Shown here piece by piece: positions 6,563-14,700 of a stretch of 14,700 nucleotides of DNA (positions within the stretch are counted from its first letter, which is position 1; each line of letters begins with the position of its first letter). The notes below the pieces were generated by a model that searched no databases, was not told where the DNA came from, and was given only the letters and a program-made list of their open reading frames with translations. Source of the stretch: Thermoanaerobacterales bacterium (GTDB lineage: Bacteria; Bacillota; Thermosediminibacteria; Thermosediminibacterales; Tepidanaerobacteraceae); the NCBI GenBank assembly GCA_012841995.1, contig DUTQ01000109.1:1-14700 (forward strand), given 5' to 3'. The position numbers and the translations under genes are program-made.

Positions 6563-6675
6563 TGTAGGGAACGGTCAAAAACCGTTCCCTACACCGTTCC
6601 CTACATGGTCTGCACGATGCAGGGGTTCACGGGCAATTTGGCATCCCGTGTGAATATCTTGGAACCGTCCCTAAA
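6563..6675. repeat. REP-like inverted and direct repeat cluster in a convergent spacer
   Basis: TGTAGGGAACGGT (6563-6575) and its perfect inverse ACCGTTCCCTACA (6581-6593) form a 13-bp hairpin with loop CAAAA. CCGTTCCCTACA is then repeated directly at once (6594-6605). A related ACCGTCCCTA lies at 6664-6673, and a weaker inverted repeat (TTCACGGG at 6626-6633 with CCCGTGTGAA at 6645-6654) sits between them. No T-run follows either hairpin, so these are not ordinary terminators. GGGAACGGT/GGGACGGTTC units recur as dispersed repeats in several clostridial genomes, from memory. Mobilised REP-type DNA is the best guess, and it may also block read-through between the converging genes. Confidence 0.6.
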
Positions 6676-6681
6676 TATTCA

Positions 6682-8214
6682 TTAATAATTTATAATTCTG
6701 TCCTTGAAATCCTTTTTCAAATCTTTTTGAAGATAAGTTATAAAGCGATTTAAGAATGCGGCTGCCTCGCCTTTAGTCATGGGATCACTTGGGCGAAAAT
6801 AACCTGCCATATCACCTCGAGCAAGGCCTATTTGCCTTGCCACATACACTGAATCTCTTGCCCATGCTGGGATCTCACAATCATCAGCAAACCCAGTGTC
6901 ATATGGGGGATTTGGGGCAAGATGTTCCAAACCAAGGGCCCTTATCATGATTGTTATTGCTTGATCCCTAGTTAAGACCTGGTCTGGGCCAAAACGTTTT
7001 GGCCCTATTCCCTGCATGACTCCGGTAGATGCCAGATTTTCTAAATAAACCATGTCCTTATCAGATATATCACTAAAAGGAGTTTCCTCTTGTGGCAATG
7101 CCTCACCTTTTTTTTGTGCCACATTCTTTTTCACATCAGCTATGGCCTTGCCGCGGTTTATAATATCAGTCACCTTTGCAACTCCTTGGGCAAATGTCAA
7201 CCTTTTAGCGTAAACATGTGGGCCAAAATAACTGCCTTTTGGCTCCATAATGCCTAAACTCAAAAGCCTTTCAATATCCTCTTGCGCCCAGTGTCCCGGC
7301 ACATCTAATGTTTTGGGAATAAAGGTCCTTTTCTGTGTGGGTACAGTTGAAAGCTTTAACTCTACATCGTCTTTTAAAAATTCACTTTTCAAAGGTATGC
7401 CTTTTTGATCAAATCGAGGCAGGCTGTAGCTATATCTTGCTACCTGTTCATCTTGTATAGTTTCAAGATATCCGCCACGAAAGCTAATTTGAGACGGCTC
7501 ATTTGGTATATATGTGAGGTCCCGTGTTGTGTTAAAAGATTCCACTACCTGCATACTGCCATTCCAGTCAGCGGAATAAACGCTTTCTTCTATGGCCTTT
7601 TCCCCTTTATAATCGATCAAGTAGTCAAGTGTTACAGTTTCAGTGGCACCCCAAACGTGTTCATACCCTACACCAGAGCCGTTTATTTCTACAGATAGTT
7701 CCCCTTCATCTCGGTTTACGCTGTATAACTTTTTACCTCTTATATTCAAAGAATAGTAATCTACTGCTGGAGCCATGTCTGTGATAGTAGAAGAGTATAG
7801 TTCACATTTTTCCAGCTTATATCTGTCTGAGCGCCGACCTTCACCCTTTACAGTTATACTCTCACTAAAGCGGGTTAATTCGGATACAGTTATGTACTGC
7901 CGTTTTTTTGTATCTTCCTCCAAGCTTACCTCAAATGTCATATTTCTGCGAAGAGATATATTCTTGTCGTCGCTTTCCAATGTAAAGTTTACCCTGTCTT
8001 GCCTTTTTCCTTTTCGCATTGTCCCTTCGTTTATCTTGATATCCCCCTTCAATATGACGGGCTTACCTGTCAGTACAAAAAGCTCCTTGTATTCCATATC
8101 GTTTTTTATTCCACCATCATATCCGGGCATCTGTATAGCATAAGCTGTATTTGGCAAGCCAATGCAAAGGGATAAGCATATAATTATTAATTTTACAGGT
8201 AATGTTCGGTGCAA
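6682..8214 (-). CDS. Secreted protein with three C-terminal SLH domains
   Basis: 510 residues. A signal peptide (1-26, hydrophobic core about 9-20) ends at AYA. Residues 27-300 are beta-rich, with aromatic landmarks such as GYEHVWGATETVTLDY (183-198); I do not recognise a named domain. Three SLH repeats follow, at about 303-350 (VPGHWAQEDIERLLSLGIM), 379-430 (FSDISDKDMVYLENLASTGV) and 441-490 (FADDCEIPAWARDSVYVARQ). These bind pyruvylated secondary cell-wall polymer and fix the protein to the surface. The start is TTG at 8214, the first possible start after an in-frame TAG 15 codon-bases upstream, with a GGGAAGTGG site 4 bases away; it gives a sensible signal peptide. It is the last gene of the surface cluster, 54 bases after the preceding stop. 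The N-terminal part is probably the exposed functional domain; its ligand is unknown. Confidence 0.88.
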   Translation of the reverse strand: MHRTLPVKLIIICLSLCIGLPNTAYAIQMPGYDGGIKNDMEYKELFVLTGKPVILKGDIKINEGTMRKGKRQDRVNFTLESDDKNISLRRNMTFEVSLEEDTKKRQYITVSELTRFSESITVKGEGRRSDRYKLEKCELYSSTITDMAPAVDYYSLNIRGKKLYSVNRDEGELSVEINGSGVGYEHVWGATETVTLDYLIDYKGEKAIEESVYSADWNGSMQVVESFNTTRDLTYIPNEPSQISFRGGYLETIQDEQVARYSYSLPRFDQKGIPLKSEFLKDDVELKLSTVPTQKRTFIPKTLDVPGHWAQEDIERLLSLGIMEPKGSYFGPHVYAKRLTFAQGVAKVTDIINRGKAIADVKKNVAQKKGEALPQEETPFSDISDKDMVYLENLASTGVMQGIGPKRFGPDQVLTRDQAITIMIRALGLEHLAPNPPYDTGFADDCEIPAWARDSVYVARQIGLARGDMAGYFRPSDPMTKGEAAAFLNRFITYLQKDLKKDFKDRIINY

Positions 8215-8268
8215 AAAACCACTTCCCGTCTATTATAGCTATTTATTAAAGTTAAAACCTAGCATGTT

Positions 8269-10827
8269 CTATTCTTCAATGACTATTCCTATTAGTACTT
8301 CATTGTTATTCCTTATTATATAGAGCTTATCTTTTAACTTTAAGTCATTTTGTTTGATAAATTGATCACCCTTTATTAAGAGTGCCTTTGACATATCAAG
8401 CTCAAGAGATGTCAAGTCATTATTCCATTCTCTTCTAAAGCCACTGTAATCTTTGGCATTATTGAGGACAATTTGCAAGTCATTGTCTTTCAAAAGAGCC
8501 AATTCCCCTATAGATATACTTGGGGTTTCAACTTCATCTTTGAGAATTAATATTCCCTCTACCTTGTCATTTTTAGTGACTAAGTAGGTGTACTTGTTGT
8601 AGTATTCTTGCTCAAACCTGTCCTTTTTAAAGTCATCAAGAGATACATGCTTTGGCGCCTTTCCTATAGCATCGATTATATATACATCATCTTTAAAATC
8701 AAAGTATTTATGTGAATCCCTTGTTTTTGACCATTTATTGCCTTCTAATCGATTGTATTCATCTATTGACAGTTCTTTGTTTGTTATCTCATCTATATAT
8801 CCCCGATAGAATTGCAAATCTGAATCATAGAACTCAGTTTGTATCATGGCAACAACCCTATTTGTATCGCCTTCATCGTTTGTGATCAAAAACACATCTT
8901 CTTCATCATCGATATCAGCAGCATCGCATATTTGTCTGCCCACAACTGTAAGGGTATCCTGACCAAAGTATCCCTCCACCCTGCCTGTTTCAATAAAGCC
9001 TTCAGACCATCTTATCTCTTCGATTTCTCCGTTTACACTGTATTCATCACCAGATTTAACAACTATTTTTTCTGCTTGATTTTCTCCAAAATCACTTTTA
9101 TTTAGTATATAAATATAATCCCCTTTGTGGTTTTGATAAAGCTGTTTTATATCTATGAGCTCGCCACAATAGTAGGCAGTTGCACCGTCAGATACGGCTA
9201 GTTTTCCGGAGGCCATCTCTTTTATCCAGCTTCCGTAGTAAAATCGGTTTATATCTTCAATGATTAACTCGCTATTAGAAAAGCCTCCGCTTATGCGAGC
9301 CTTTAAAATGTTTTTGGCTGTACTCGTCTTTGCTACCGCAATCCTATCGGCCACGCCCTTATCCAAGACACTGAAATAGGCGATTATCCTGTCTCCAATG
9401 CGCAAATCCCTTACATCTTGAGTAGTGTTTGCCTTAATAATTCGGGTATGAGGCCCTACAGCAAAGGACTCTTCTCTTCCGTTTGGCAATGATACCGTGA
9501 TGTTGTAATAATCATCATCCTTTTCAACAGATTTTACCCTTCCTTCTATATTGAGGCTCTCTTTGGCAATATACCCTGGTTCACTACCGCTACTTGCAAC
9601 AAGCCCTCGAAGCATCCCGCCAACAACCTTTGCGGTAACCTCTTGACCTTCTACAAGGTCAAATATATTCGACGGCCTGCCATCTATACTCACTTCTACA
9701 TTTTGATTTGCACTATACTCATAAACCCTTCCGCTTTCACCTTTGATCACAACAGTATTTGTTTGTTCATCAAGACTCATAAGTTCTCCTCTAATCTGCA
9801 TTCCCGAGACATTTATCACTTCAGCAAATACAACTTCACCGTCTTTGACGGCATATTCTATGAAATCCCCAGGGGATAATGCATAGGAAAGTAAAACTTC
9901 ACCATTTTTTAAAACTATAAAATCCCTGTGGGTCCTCTCCCATCCGTTTAAGATTGTATCTTCGGCCTTTAAGTTAAACCTCTCACCATTTAAATCCTCT
10001 ATTTCAAAGACCGTACAGCTTGAACTAGTCCCTTCGTCAACAAACTTAAGGGGGTATGATGAAAGCAATTTGCCTTGATGCACTTCATACCCACTTGGAA
10101 AATCGTATTTTACGCGGTCAAGCACTGATGCCAACTCGGCTCTTGTCATGGGGTCGTTTGGCCTTATTTTGTTGCCATCTCCAGATATAATTTTATGCTG
10201 TATTGCAGCTGATAGATAAGGGCAATAATCCGAACTGATCTTGTTTGAATCAGAAAACCTTGATATTTCCTGGTTTCTGCCATAAAGAGGTGTGAGCTTT
10301 AACGCTCGTGCCGTCCATGCTGCCACCTCCTGACGCAAGGCTGCTCCTTGCCACATCATGCCTTGCCTTTCATTTTTCGTAATTACACCCTCTTGCTGGG
10401 CAACTTCAAGGTAGCCGTATGCCCATTGGGAAAAATTCGCCCTTTTACCGCCTATGCCAGACTTTCTGCCGGATGCAGCATTTATCTTTTGCGCATCTTC
10501 ATCCCTGCCCATAAGCCTCACAATGGCGGTAATGGCCTCTTCCCGAGAAACCCAGGCATTTGGGGCAGGCTTTTTGTCCCGACCTTTCAAGACAGAAAGT
10601 GCTCCCATCCTAATCATGGGAACTCTCGCCCAATGCCATTTTACATCACTTGCTCTGAGGTTTGACGATAGCCTGTCGGCATAATTTACGCCTACAAAAC
10701 TGGGCACATCAGCTAAAGCTGTAAATGCTATCATATTCGAAAGCAAAACTATAACAACAAACAAAGCCAGGGCCTTTATCAAAAAGGACCTTCGGGTTTT
10801 CCTATTTGTATCCTCAAAAATTAGCAA
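8269..10827 (-). CDS. Secreted protein with three N-terminal SLH domains and a long beta-rich body
   Basis: 852 residues. A basic N-terminus (RKTRRS, 9-14), a hydrophobic core (about 17-38) and TALA/D suggest signal peptide cleavage after residue 39. Three SLH-like units follow, at about 58-107, 130-178 and 189-240; the last, with ISGDGNKIRPNDPMTRAELA (214-233), is the clearest and the first two are divergent. From 250 to the end are irregular repeats of beta modules, for example LNGERFNLKAEDTIL (279-293), IRGELMSLDEQTNTVVIKGE (345-364), IEGRVKSVEKDDDYYNITV (427-445) and the paired DLxxGxxxxA elements (390-399, 474-483). They resemble the repeated small domains that fill large S-layer proteins. 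No catalytic motif is evident. The start is TTG at 10827, with GGGGGT 7 bases upstream and an in-frame TAA two codons before; the site overlaps the stop region of the TIG gene (12-base gap), implying coupled translation. Confidence 0.88.
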   Translation of the reverse strand: MLIFEDTNRKTRRSFLIKALALFVVIVLLSNMIAFTALADVPSFVGVNYADRLSSNLRASDVKWHWARVPMIRMGALSVLKGRDKKPAPNAWVSREEAITAIVRLMGRDEDAQKINAASGRKSGIGGKRANFSQWAYGYLEVAQQEGVITKNERQGMMWQGAALRQEVAAWTARALKLTPLYGRNQEISRFSDSNKISSDYCPYLSAAIQHKIISGDGNKIRPNDPMTRAELASVLDRVKYDFPSGYEVHQGKLLSSYPLKFVDEGTSSSCTVFEIEDLNGERFNLKAEDTILNGWERTHRDFIVLKNGEVLLSYALSPGDFIEYAVKDGEVVFAEVINVSGMQIRGELMSLDEQTNTVVIKGESGRVYEYSANQNVEVSIDGRPSNIFDLVEGQEVTAKVVGGMLRGLVASSGSEPGYIAKESLNIEGRVKSVEKDDDYYNITVSLPNGREESFAVGPHTRIIKANTTQDVRDLRIGDRIIAYFSVLDKGVADRIAVAKTSTAKNILKARISGGFSNSELIIEDINRFYYGSWIKEMASGKLAVSDGATAYYCGELIDIKQLYQNHKGDYIYILNKSDFGENQAEKIVVKSGDEYSVNGEIEEIRWSEGFIETGRVEGYFGQDTLTVVGRQICDAADIDDEEDVFLITNDEGDTNRVVAMIQTEFYDSDLQFYRGYIDEITNKELSIDEYNRLEGNKWSKTRDSHKYFDFKDDVYIIDAIGKAPKHVSLDDFKKDRFEQEYYNKYTYLVTKNDKVEGILILKDEVETPSISIGELALLKDNDLQIVLNNAKDYSGFRREWNNDLTSLELDMSKALLIKGDQFIKQNDLKLKDKLYIIRNNNEVLIGIVIEE

Positions 10828-10839
10828 GATTTATACCCC

Positions 10840-13800
10840 CTATCTACCAAAAAGCCCATAAAAACCTGATTTGTTGATATATCCGCTTGGCCAGTAATAT
10901 GTGGGTGGTAAACCGCCCTGATAATAGCCTGTTGTTTCTTCCCATTTTCTGCTTACCGGTTCAAAGCTACACAATCTGATGGAAGAAATCATCTTTTTCT
11001 TCGTCAGTTCATAATCTGCTTCCATCTCCAGCCATCCTGAAAAATAGTCTATAACCCGTTTTTCATTTGCTACTTGGCATTCCATTTTTATATTTATTAC
11101 ATCAGACACGATGATATCCTCTTTTTGTTTAAATCTCATCAAGTAATCCCGCTGAGCCTTATCGGCCCTTTCAATTATAATTTTAATTGCAGAATCCTCT
11201 TTTTCTTCGTTGGTAAGACTTCCAAACCTGTCTAGATTGGATTTTGTAAAACGCAAATTAAATCCTTCAGCTGAAATTGCAAGTTCCCTGTTCATTCTCC
11301 TAATAGCTTCATAGGAAATGGTCACAGTATATCTTGGATACGGCAAGGCACCTTTTGAAAACAGTTTTACATGATAGCTTAAATCCTTTAATCCATCCAC
11401 ATCCATTATATTGACATCCGCACCGGTGGATGTTATGCCTTCCCTCTTATCTTTGGGCACTTCCACAAGTTTTTCTTCACGCCCCCGGTCTGTTTCAGCT
11501 GAATCTGTATTAGAAAAATCAGATACTCCCAGTTCGTTTACAGCCCGCACTTTAAAATAGTACTTGGTATTTGGCTCAAGGTCTGTCACATAAAAATGGG
11601 TATTTGTGCATTTATCTATATAGCTAAAATCGTCACTTCTTTTCTTTGAACCGAATATCTCATACTGGTTTGCATTCAGTGCAGGTGACCAGGAAAGCTC
11701 TATTGTTGTTTTATCATAGCACCTTGCTATTAAATTTTCAGGTGCATCTGGCTTTGTCCGGGGAGGGATGTAGTAAAAACCGTCTTTGAGGACTGCCTGC
11801 CCTCCATCGGGATTAATGACCATTACATCCTTATAGCCAAAGCTGTTTGCAGGTGTCTTGGCCTTTATAGTAGTTTCACTGGTCACTTGTATATTTGTAG
11901 CTGCCTTGCCACCGATTATGACAACAGCCCCCTGGTGAAACAACTCTCCTGTTATAGTAATGTCAGTTCCACCTTCTACCGGGCCTTCTGCTGGTTCTAC
12001 AGATTGAATCTTGGGATAATCTATATATGTGAAACCGCCTTCCAGAATGTCAAGGCCTGTATCAGGGTTTATTACGATGACATCCTTTTCTCCCAACGAG
12101 CCCTCCGGCAGCTTTATTCTTATATGAGCAGGATCAGCCACAAGTACTTCTGCCATGTTTTCACCAATATACACAATTGCACCTGTCTTAAAGTTACTTC
12201 CATAGATATTGACTTCTATGCCCCCATATGAAGGGCCTTTCGCCGGTTCAACCTCGGTTATCTTGGGATAGCCATCAGGCACCTTGTATAAAAATGCCTT
12301 TGGCAGTGCTGCGCTAAGCCCATTGCCATTTAAGACAACTACATCTTTTTTGCCTTGGGTATTTGGCGGTGTCCTGCCTACTATGGTATTATCATCTATG
12401 GCAGTGCACATCTTGGCCTCTACTCCCCCAAAATATACAGTCACAGGGTTTTTAAAGCCCTTGCCTTTAATGGTAAATGGTGTGCCTCCTGATACTGCCC
12501 CTTGGGTAGGCGTTATGGAGAAAAGTTCTATTTCACCTGTTACATCTATATATTCAAAACCGTCCTTAAGTATTGCCAAGCCCTGGTCAGGATTTATCAC
12601 CCGCACATCCTTTTTGCCTTTTGTTTGTGCTGGTGTAATGGCAGATATTTTGTTTCCGGAAACAAATGATGTGCCCTGCTGTTGGTTGCCTTCCCCATCC
12701 ACCATATTGCCTGTTTCATCTTCAATGGAAACCACCTGGGCTTCAGCGCCGCCTATCATAACTTTGGCACAAGGTCTGAAGTCGGCACCTTCTATGGTAA
12801 TATACGTTCCACCAGATACCGGCCCTTTTGGCGGAAATACACCAATTATCTTTGGACGGCTTTCCGGAACAACATAGGAAAACTTCCCATCCCAAATGGC
12901 AAGGCCGCCATCGGGGTTTATGGCAATCACATCTACCTCATATTTGCCGTCTTCCGGTGTATCTCCGTGACCTGGTACGTATTCAGGGGTTATAGCGGTG
13001 ATAAGCGTTCCTGTTTCATCGATATTTACATCTTTGGCCTCAACACCGCCGAACAAGACCTTTACACCTTTCACAAAGTTTTTGCCTGTTATCTTCACAA
13101 ATGTCCCGCCAAATATAGTTCCGCTAGTAGGGTTTACATCAGTGATTTCGGGTATCGTATCTGGCGGTACATACTCAAAGCCTTGTTTTAATGTAAATAT
13201 GCCCCCATCTTCATTTACTACAGTTACATCTTTCTTGCCATAGGTTTTAGCCTCGGGAGTTTTAATCCGTATTTCTGTTGGGCTGATGAGATTAACGTCA
13301 CTCTTCTTTACCTCAATCCCACCTATTATGACGGAAATATTTTGCCTGAAGTCCTTCCCTGTTATGGTAACAGGTGTCCCGCCTTCAGAGCTTCCTCGGT
13401 TTGGCTCCACCTTTGTTATTATCGGGCTGCTCCTTGGCACCATATATGTAAAGCCTTTTTCTTTAACTGCAAATCCACCGTCACTTGCATTTATTACGTA
13501 AACATCACAATCTCCTTCCTTACCGGCTGGAGTTTTTGCAGTAATGGTGGTGTTATCAATAACCCTTACATCTGTTGCAAAGTTATCCCCGATTACAACA
13601 AGGGCATCTTGCATAAAATCCTTACCTGTTATAGTGATATCCACTCCGCCTGTAACAGGCCCTCGATTTGGCGTTATAGTGTGAATTTCAGGGTTTGTAT
13701 TGACTTCTTTATACAAAAAGGCATTCTCTTTTTTCCCTGTTCCTTTATCAGGGTTTGTTATTACAAGGTCTACATAACCGGTCTTTTCGTCAGGGATTTT

Positions 13801-14700
13801 AGGTGCTATTGCCTTGATTTTTGTGTCACTTATTACCTTTACATTTTCAAGTGATATGCCCTCTTGACCTGTTATATCTCCTACAAACTTTACATCTGCA
13901 CCTGTCATGAAGTTTTGCCCGCTTATTTCAATAAATACTCCACCTTTAGCAGGACTGCGATTCGGTTTTACATCCGTGATTATTGGATTTGTCTTATACG
14001 TAAAACCTTTTTCAAGTGTAGCTGTTCCCCCGTCATCATTTATTACCGTCACATCTGCCTTGCCCGGGATTCCTGGAGGCGTCTTTGCAGTTACCTTTGT
14101 TGGACTTATTACTTTTACATCAGTGGCTTGGTTCCCCCCGATTAAGAGCTTGAAGTTTGGGCCGCTCATAAAGTTTGTCCCTGTCACCGCTATATTATCA
14201 CCACCTGCCGCACTCCCTTCATCAGGATCAATTTTCGTTATAGTAGGAGTGCTTTGGTCCACATAGTATAAAAATGCGTTTTTAAGTGTATAGCTTCCAT
14301 ATTTGTTATATGCCACCACATCTTTTAGGCCTGGGGTATTTGGCGGGATCGTTAATGTAATAACTGTTGTATCTACAACTTTTATATCTAAAGCGGCCTC
14401 ACCTCCGATAGTGACCTGTGTTCCATCTATGAAATTAGCGCCTGTCAGTGTTGCACTAGTCCCTCCTGATACGCTGCCGGTATTTGGCGTAATGCTTGTG
14501 AGGATTAAGTTGTTTCCCTTATATATAAATCCTGCTGGGAGTATTGTTTCCCCGCCGTCAGGGTTGACTACTCGTACATCACAAGCTCCAACCCGGGTAC
14601 TTTTAGGCGAGATAGTTGTAATAAGCCCTGAGCTTATTACATCGACAATTGCTGCTTTTGTATCACCAAAATACACGAATTTCATGTCAAAGTCCGGCGA
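10840..14700 (-). CDS. Giant IPT/TIG-repeat surface protein with Fn3 and novel C-terminal domain (5' end outside window)
   Basis: The reading frame is open to the right edge, so the true start lies outside. The ATG at 14685 sits inside a repeat (in-frame residues SPDFD precede it) and is not a start. About 1286 residues are visible. There are ten complete and one partial IPT/TIG repeats of about 85-107 residues, each with the pattern P-x-I-x-x-V-x-P-x-x-G, G-G-T-x-V-x-I-x-G-x-x-F, I-G-G/F-G-G-x-x-A, T-P and DVxVxNPDGG...GFxY. TIG units are immunoglobulin-like folds; long arrays make rod-like adhesive or structural surface proteins. A fibronectin type III domain follows (11485-11757; APENL, NQYEI, YYFKVRAVN), then about 214 residues of unrecognised C-terminal domain ending in SGFYGLFGR. 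No SLH domain is seen in this part; an anchor may lie in the missing N-terminus or be supplied by the SLH partners encoded downstream. Probably first in the cluster as seen. Confidence 0.9.
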   Translation of the reverse strand, partial: SPDFDMKFVYFGDTKAAIVDVISSGLITTISPKSTRVGACDVRVVNPDGGETILPAGFIYKGNNLILTSITPNTGSVSGGTSATLTGANFIDGTQVTIGGEAALDIKVVDTTVITLTIPPNTPGLKDVVAYNKYGSYTLKNAFLYYVDQSTPTITKIDPDEGSAAGGDNIAVTGTNFMSGPNFKLLIGGNQATDVKVISPTKVTAKTPPGIPGKADVTVINDDGGTATLEKGFTYKTNPIITDVKPNRSPAKGGVFIEISGQNFMTGADVKFVGDITGQEGISLENVKVISDTKIKAIAPKIPDEKTGYVDLVITNPDKGTGKKENAFLYKEVNTNPEIHTITPNRGPVTGGVDITITGKDFMQDALVVIGDNFATDVRVIDNTTITAKTPAGKEGDCDVYVINASDGGFAVKEKGFTYMVPRSSPIITKVEPNRGSSEGGTPVTITGKDFRQNISVIIGGIEVKKSDVNLISPTEIRIKTPEAKTYGKKDVTVVNEDGGIFTLKQGFEYVPPDTIPEITDVNPTSGTIFGGTFVKITGKNFVKGVKVLFGGVEAKDVNIDETGTLITAITPEYVPGHGDTPEDGKYEVDVIAINPDGGLAIWDGKFSYVVPESRPKIIGVFPPKGPVSGGTYITIEGADFRPCAKVMIGGAEAQVVSIEDETGNMVDGEGNQQQGTSFVSGNKISAITPAQTKGKKDVRVINPDQGLAILKDGFEYIDVTGEIELFSITPTQGAVSGGTPFTIKGKGFKNPVTVYFGGVEAKMCTAIDDNTIVGRTPPNTQGKKDVVVLNGNGLSAALPKAFLYKVPDGYPKITEVEPAKGPSYGGIEVNIYGSNFKTGAIVYIGENMAEVLVADPAHIRIKLPEGSLGEKDVIVINPDTGLDILEGGFTYIDYPKIQSVEPAEGPVEGGTDITITGELFHQGAVVIIGGKAATNIQVTSETTIKAKTPANSFGYKDVMVINPDGGQAVLKDGFYYIPPRTKPDAPENLIARCYDKTTIELSWSPALNANQYEIFGSKKRSDDFSYIDKCTNTHFYVTDLEPNTKYYFKVRAVNELGVSDFSNTDSAETDRGREEKLVEVPKDKREGITSTGADVNIMDVDGLKDLSYHVKLFSKGALPYPRYTVTISYEAIRRMNRELAISAEGFNLRFTKSNLDRFGSLTNEEKEDSAIKIIIERADKAQRDYLMRFKQKEDIIVSDVINIKMECQVANEKRVIDYFSGWLEMEADYELTKKKMISSIRLCSFEPVSRKWEETTGYYQGGLPPTYYWPSGYINKSGFYGLFGR
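11763..14700 (-). repeat. Array of eleven IPT/TIG protein repeats
   Basis: Repeat boundaries, counted from the codon at 14685 as residue 1, fall at about 1-60 (partial), 61-144, 145-230, 232-327, 330-417, 419-508, 510-607, 609-715, 717-803, 804-888 and 889-975. The fourth, seventh and eighth units are longer than the rest. The seventh has an inserted acidic loop (about 569-583), and the eighth has a Gly/Gln/Asn-rich loop (about 655-677). The repeats differ clearly from one another in residues, so the array is old rather than a recent tandem expansion. Confidence 0.85.

Noticed and set aside
6563..6605. CRISPR-like or terminator interpretation of the repeated CCGTTCCCTACA
   Set aside because: Copies abut without spacers of constant length and no T-run follows; a REP-like repeat fits better.
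8232..8237. TATAAT on the minus strand before the last SLH gene
   Set aside because: No acceptable -35 at the right distance, and it would leave almost no leader before the ribosome site.
11887..14266. Many open frames on the plus strand opposite the TIG gene
   Set aside because: They mirror the repeat composition of the TIG array on the other strand and none resembles a known protein.
14683..14685. ATG as the start of the TIG protein
   Set aside because: In-frame codons upstream continue a TIG repeat to the window edge; there is no signal peptide after this ATG.

Overview
The window looks like chromosomal DNA from an anaerobic, spore-forming Firmicute with an S-layer, plausibly from the Thermoanaerobacterales/Thermosediminibacterales region of the Clostridia. 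The signs are a forespore signalling gene (spoIIR) with a sigma-F-like promoter, a T-box leader, strong AGGAGG ribosome binding sites, AT-rich DNA and SLH-domain surface proteins. The taxonomic placement is inference; no rRNA or marker gene is present.

Layout, left to right. At 45-257 (+) lies a small DUF1858-type CxxC protein. A hairpin terminator separates it from a convergent SpeA-type basic amino acid decarboxylase (283-1785, -). Upstream of that, on the same strand but cut off by a very long hairpin, is spoIIR (2075-2803, -). Divergent from spoIIR is a two-gene unit (+): an ACT-domain protein with an unusual N-terminal extension (3038-3487) and a UPF0210/DUF711 protein (3498-4862). Next come a promoter and a T-box leader (about 4943-5273) that controls a class I aminotransferase (5344-6522, +). 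The specifier reads as GCC (alanine), so alanine formation is the likely role of the enzyme.

The most unusual element is in this leader. The complete T-box with its terminator is followed 66 bases later by a second intact T-box bulge, antiterminator and terminator that has no Stem I or specifier of its own. Two tRNA-sensing switches would then sit in series behind one codon reader.

From 6523 to 6681 is a convergent spacer with a REP-like inverted and direct repeat. From 6682 to the right edge, everything is on the minus strand and encodes cell-surface proteins in the order TIG-repeat protein (10840-14700, 5' end outside the window), SLH protein with N-terminal SLH domains and a long beta-rich body (8269-10827), and SLH protein with C-terminal SLH domains (6682-8214). 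Spacings of 12 and 54 bases with no terminator suggest an operon. Two wall-anchored proteins would be made together with one very large, stalk-like protein that shows no anchor of its own in the visible part.
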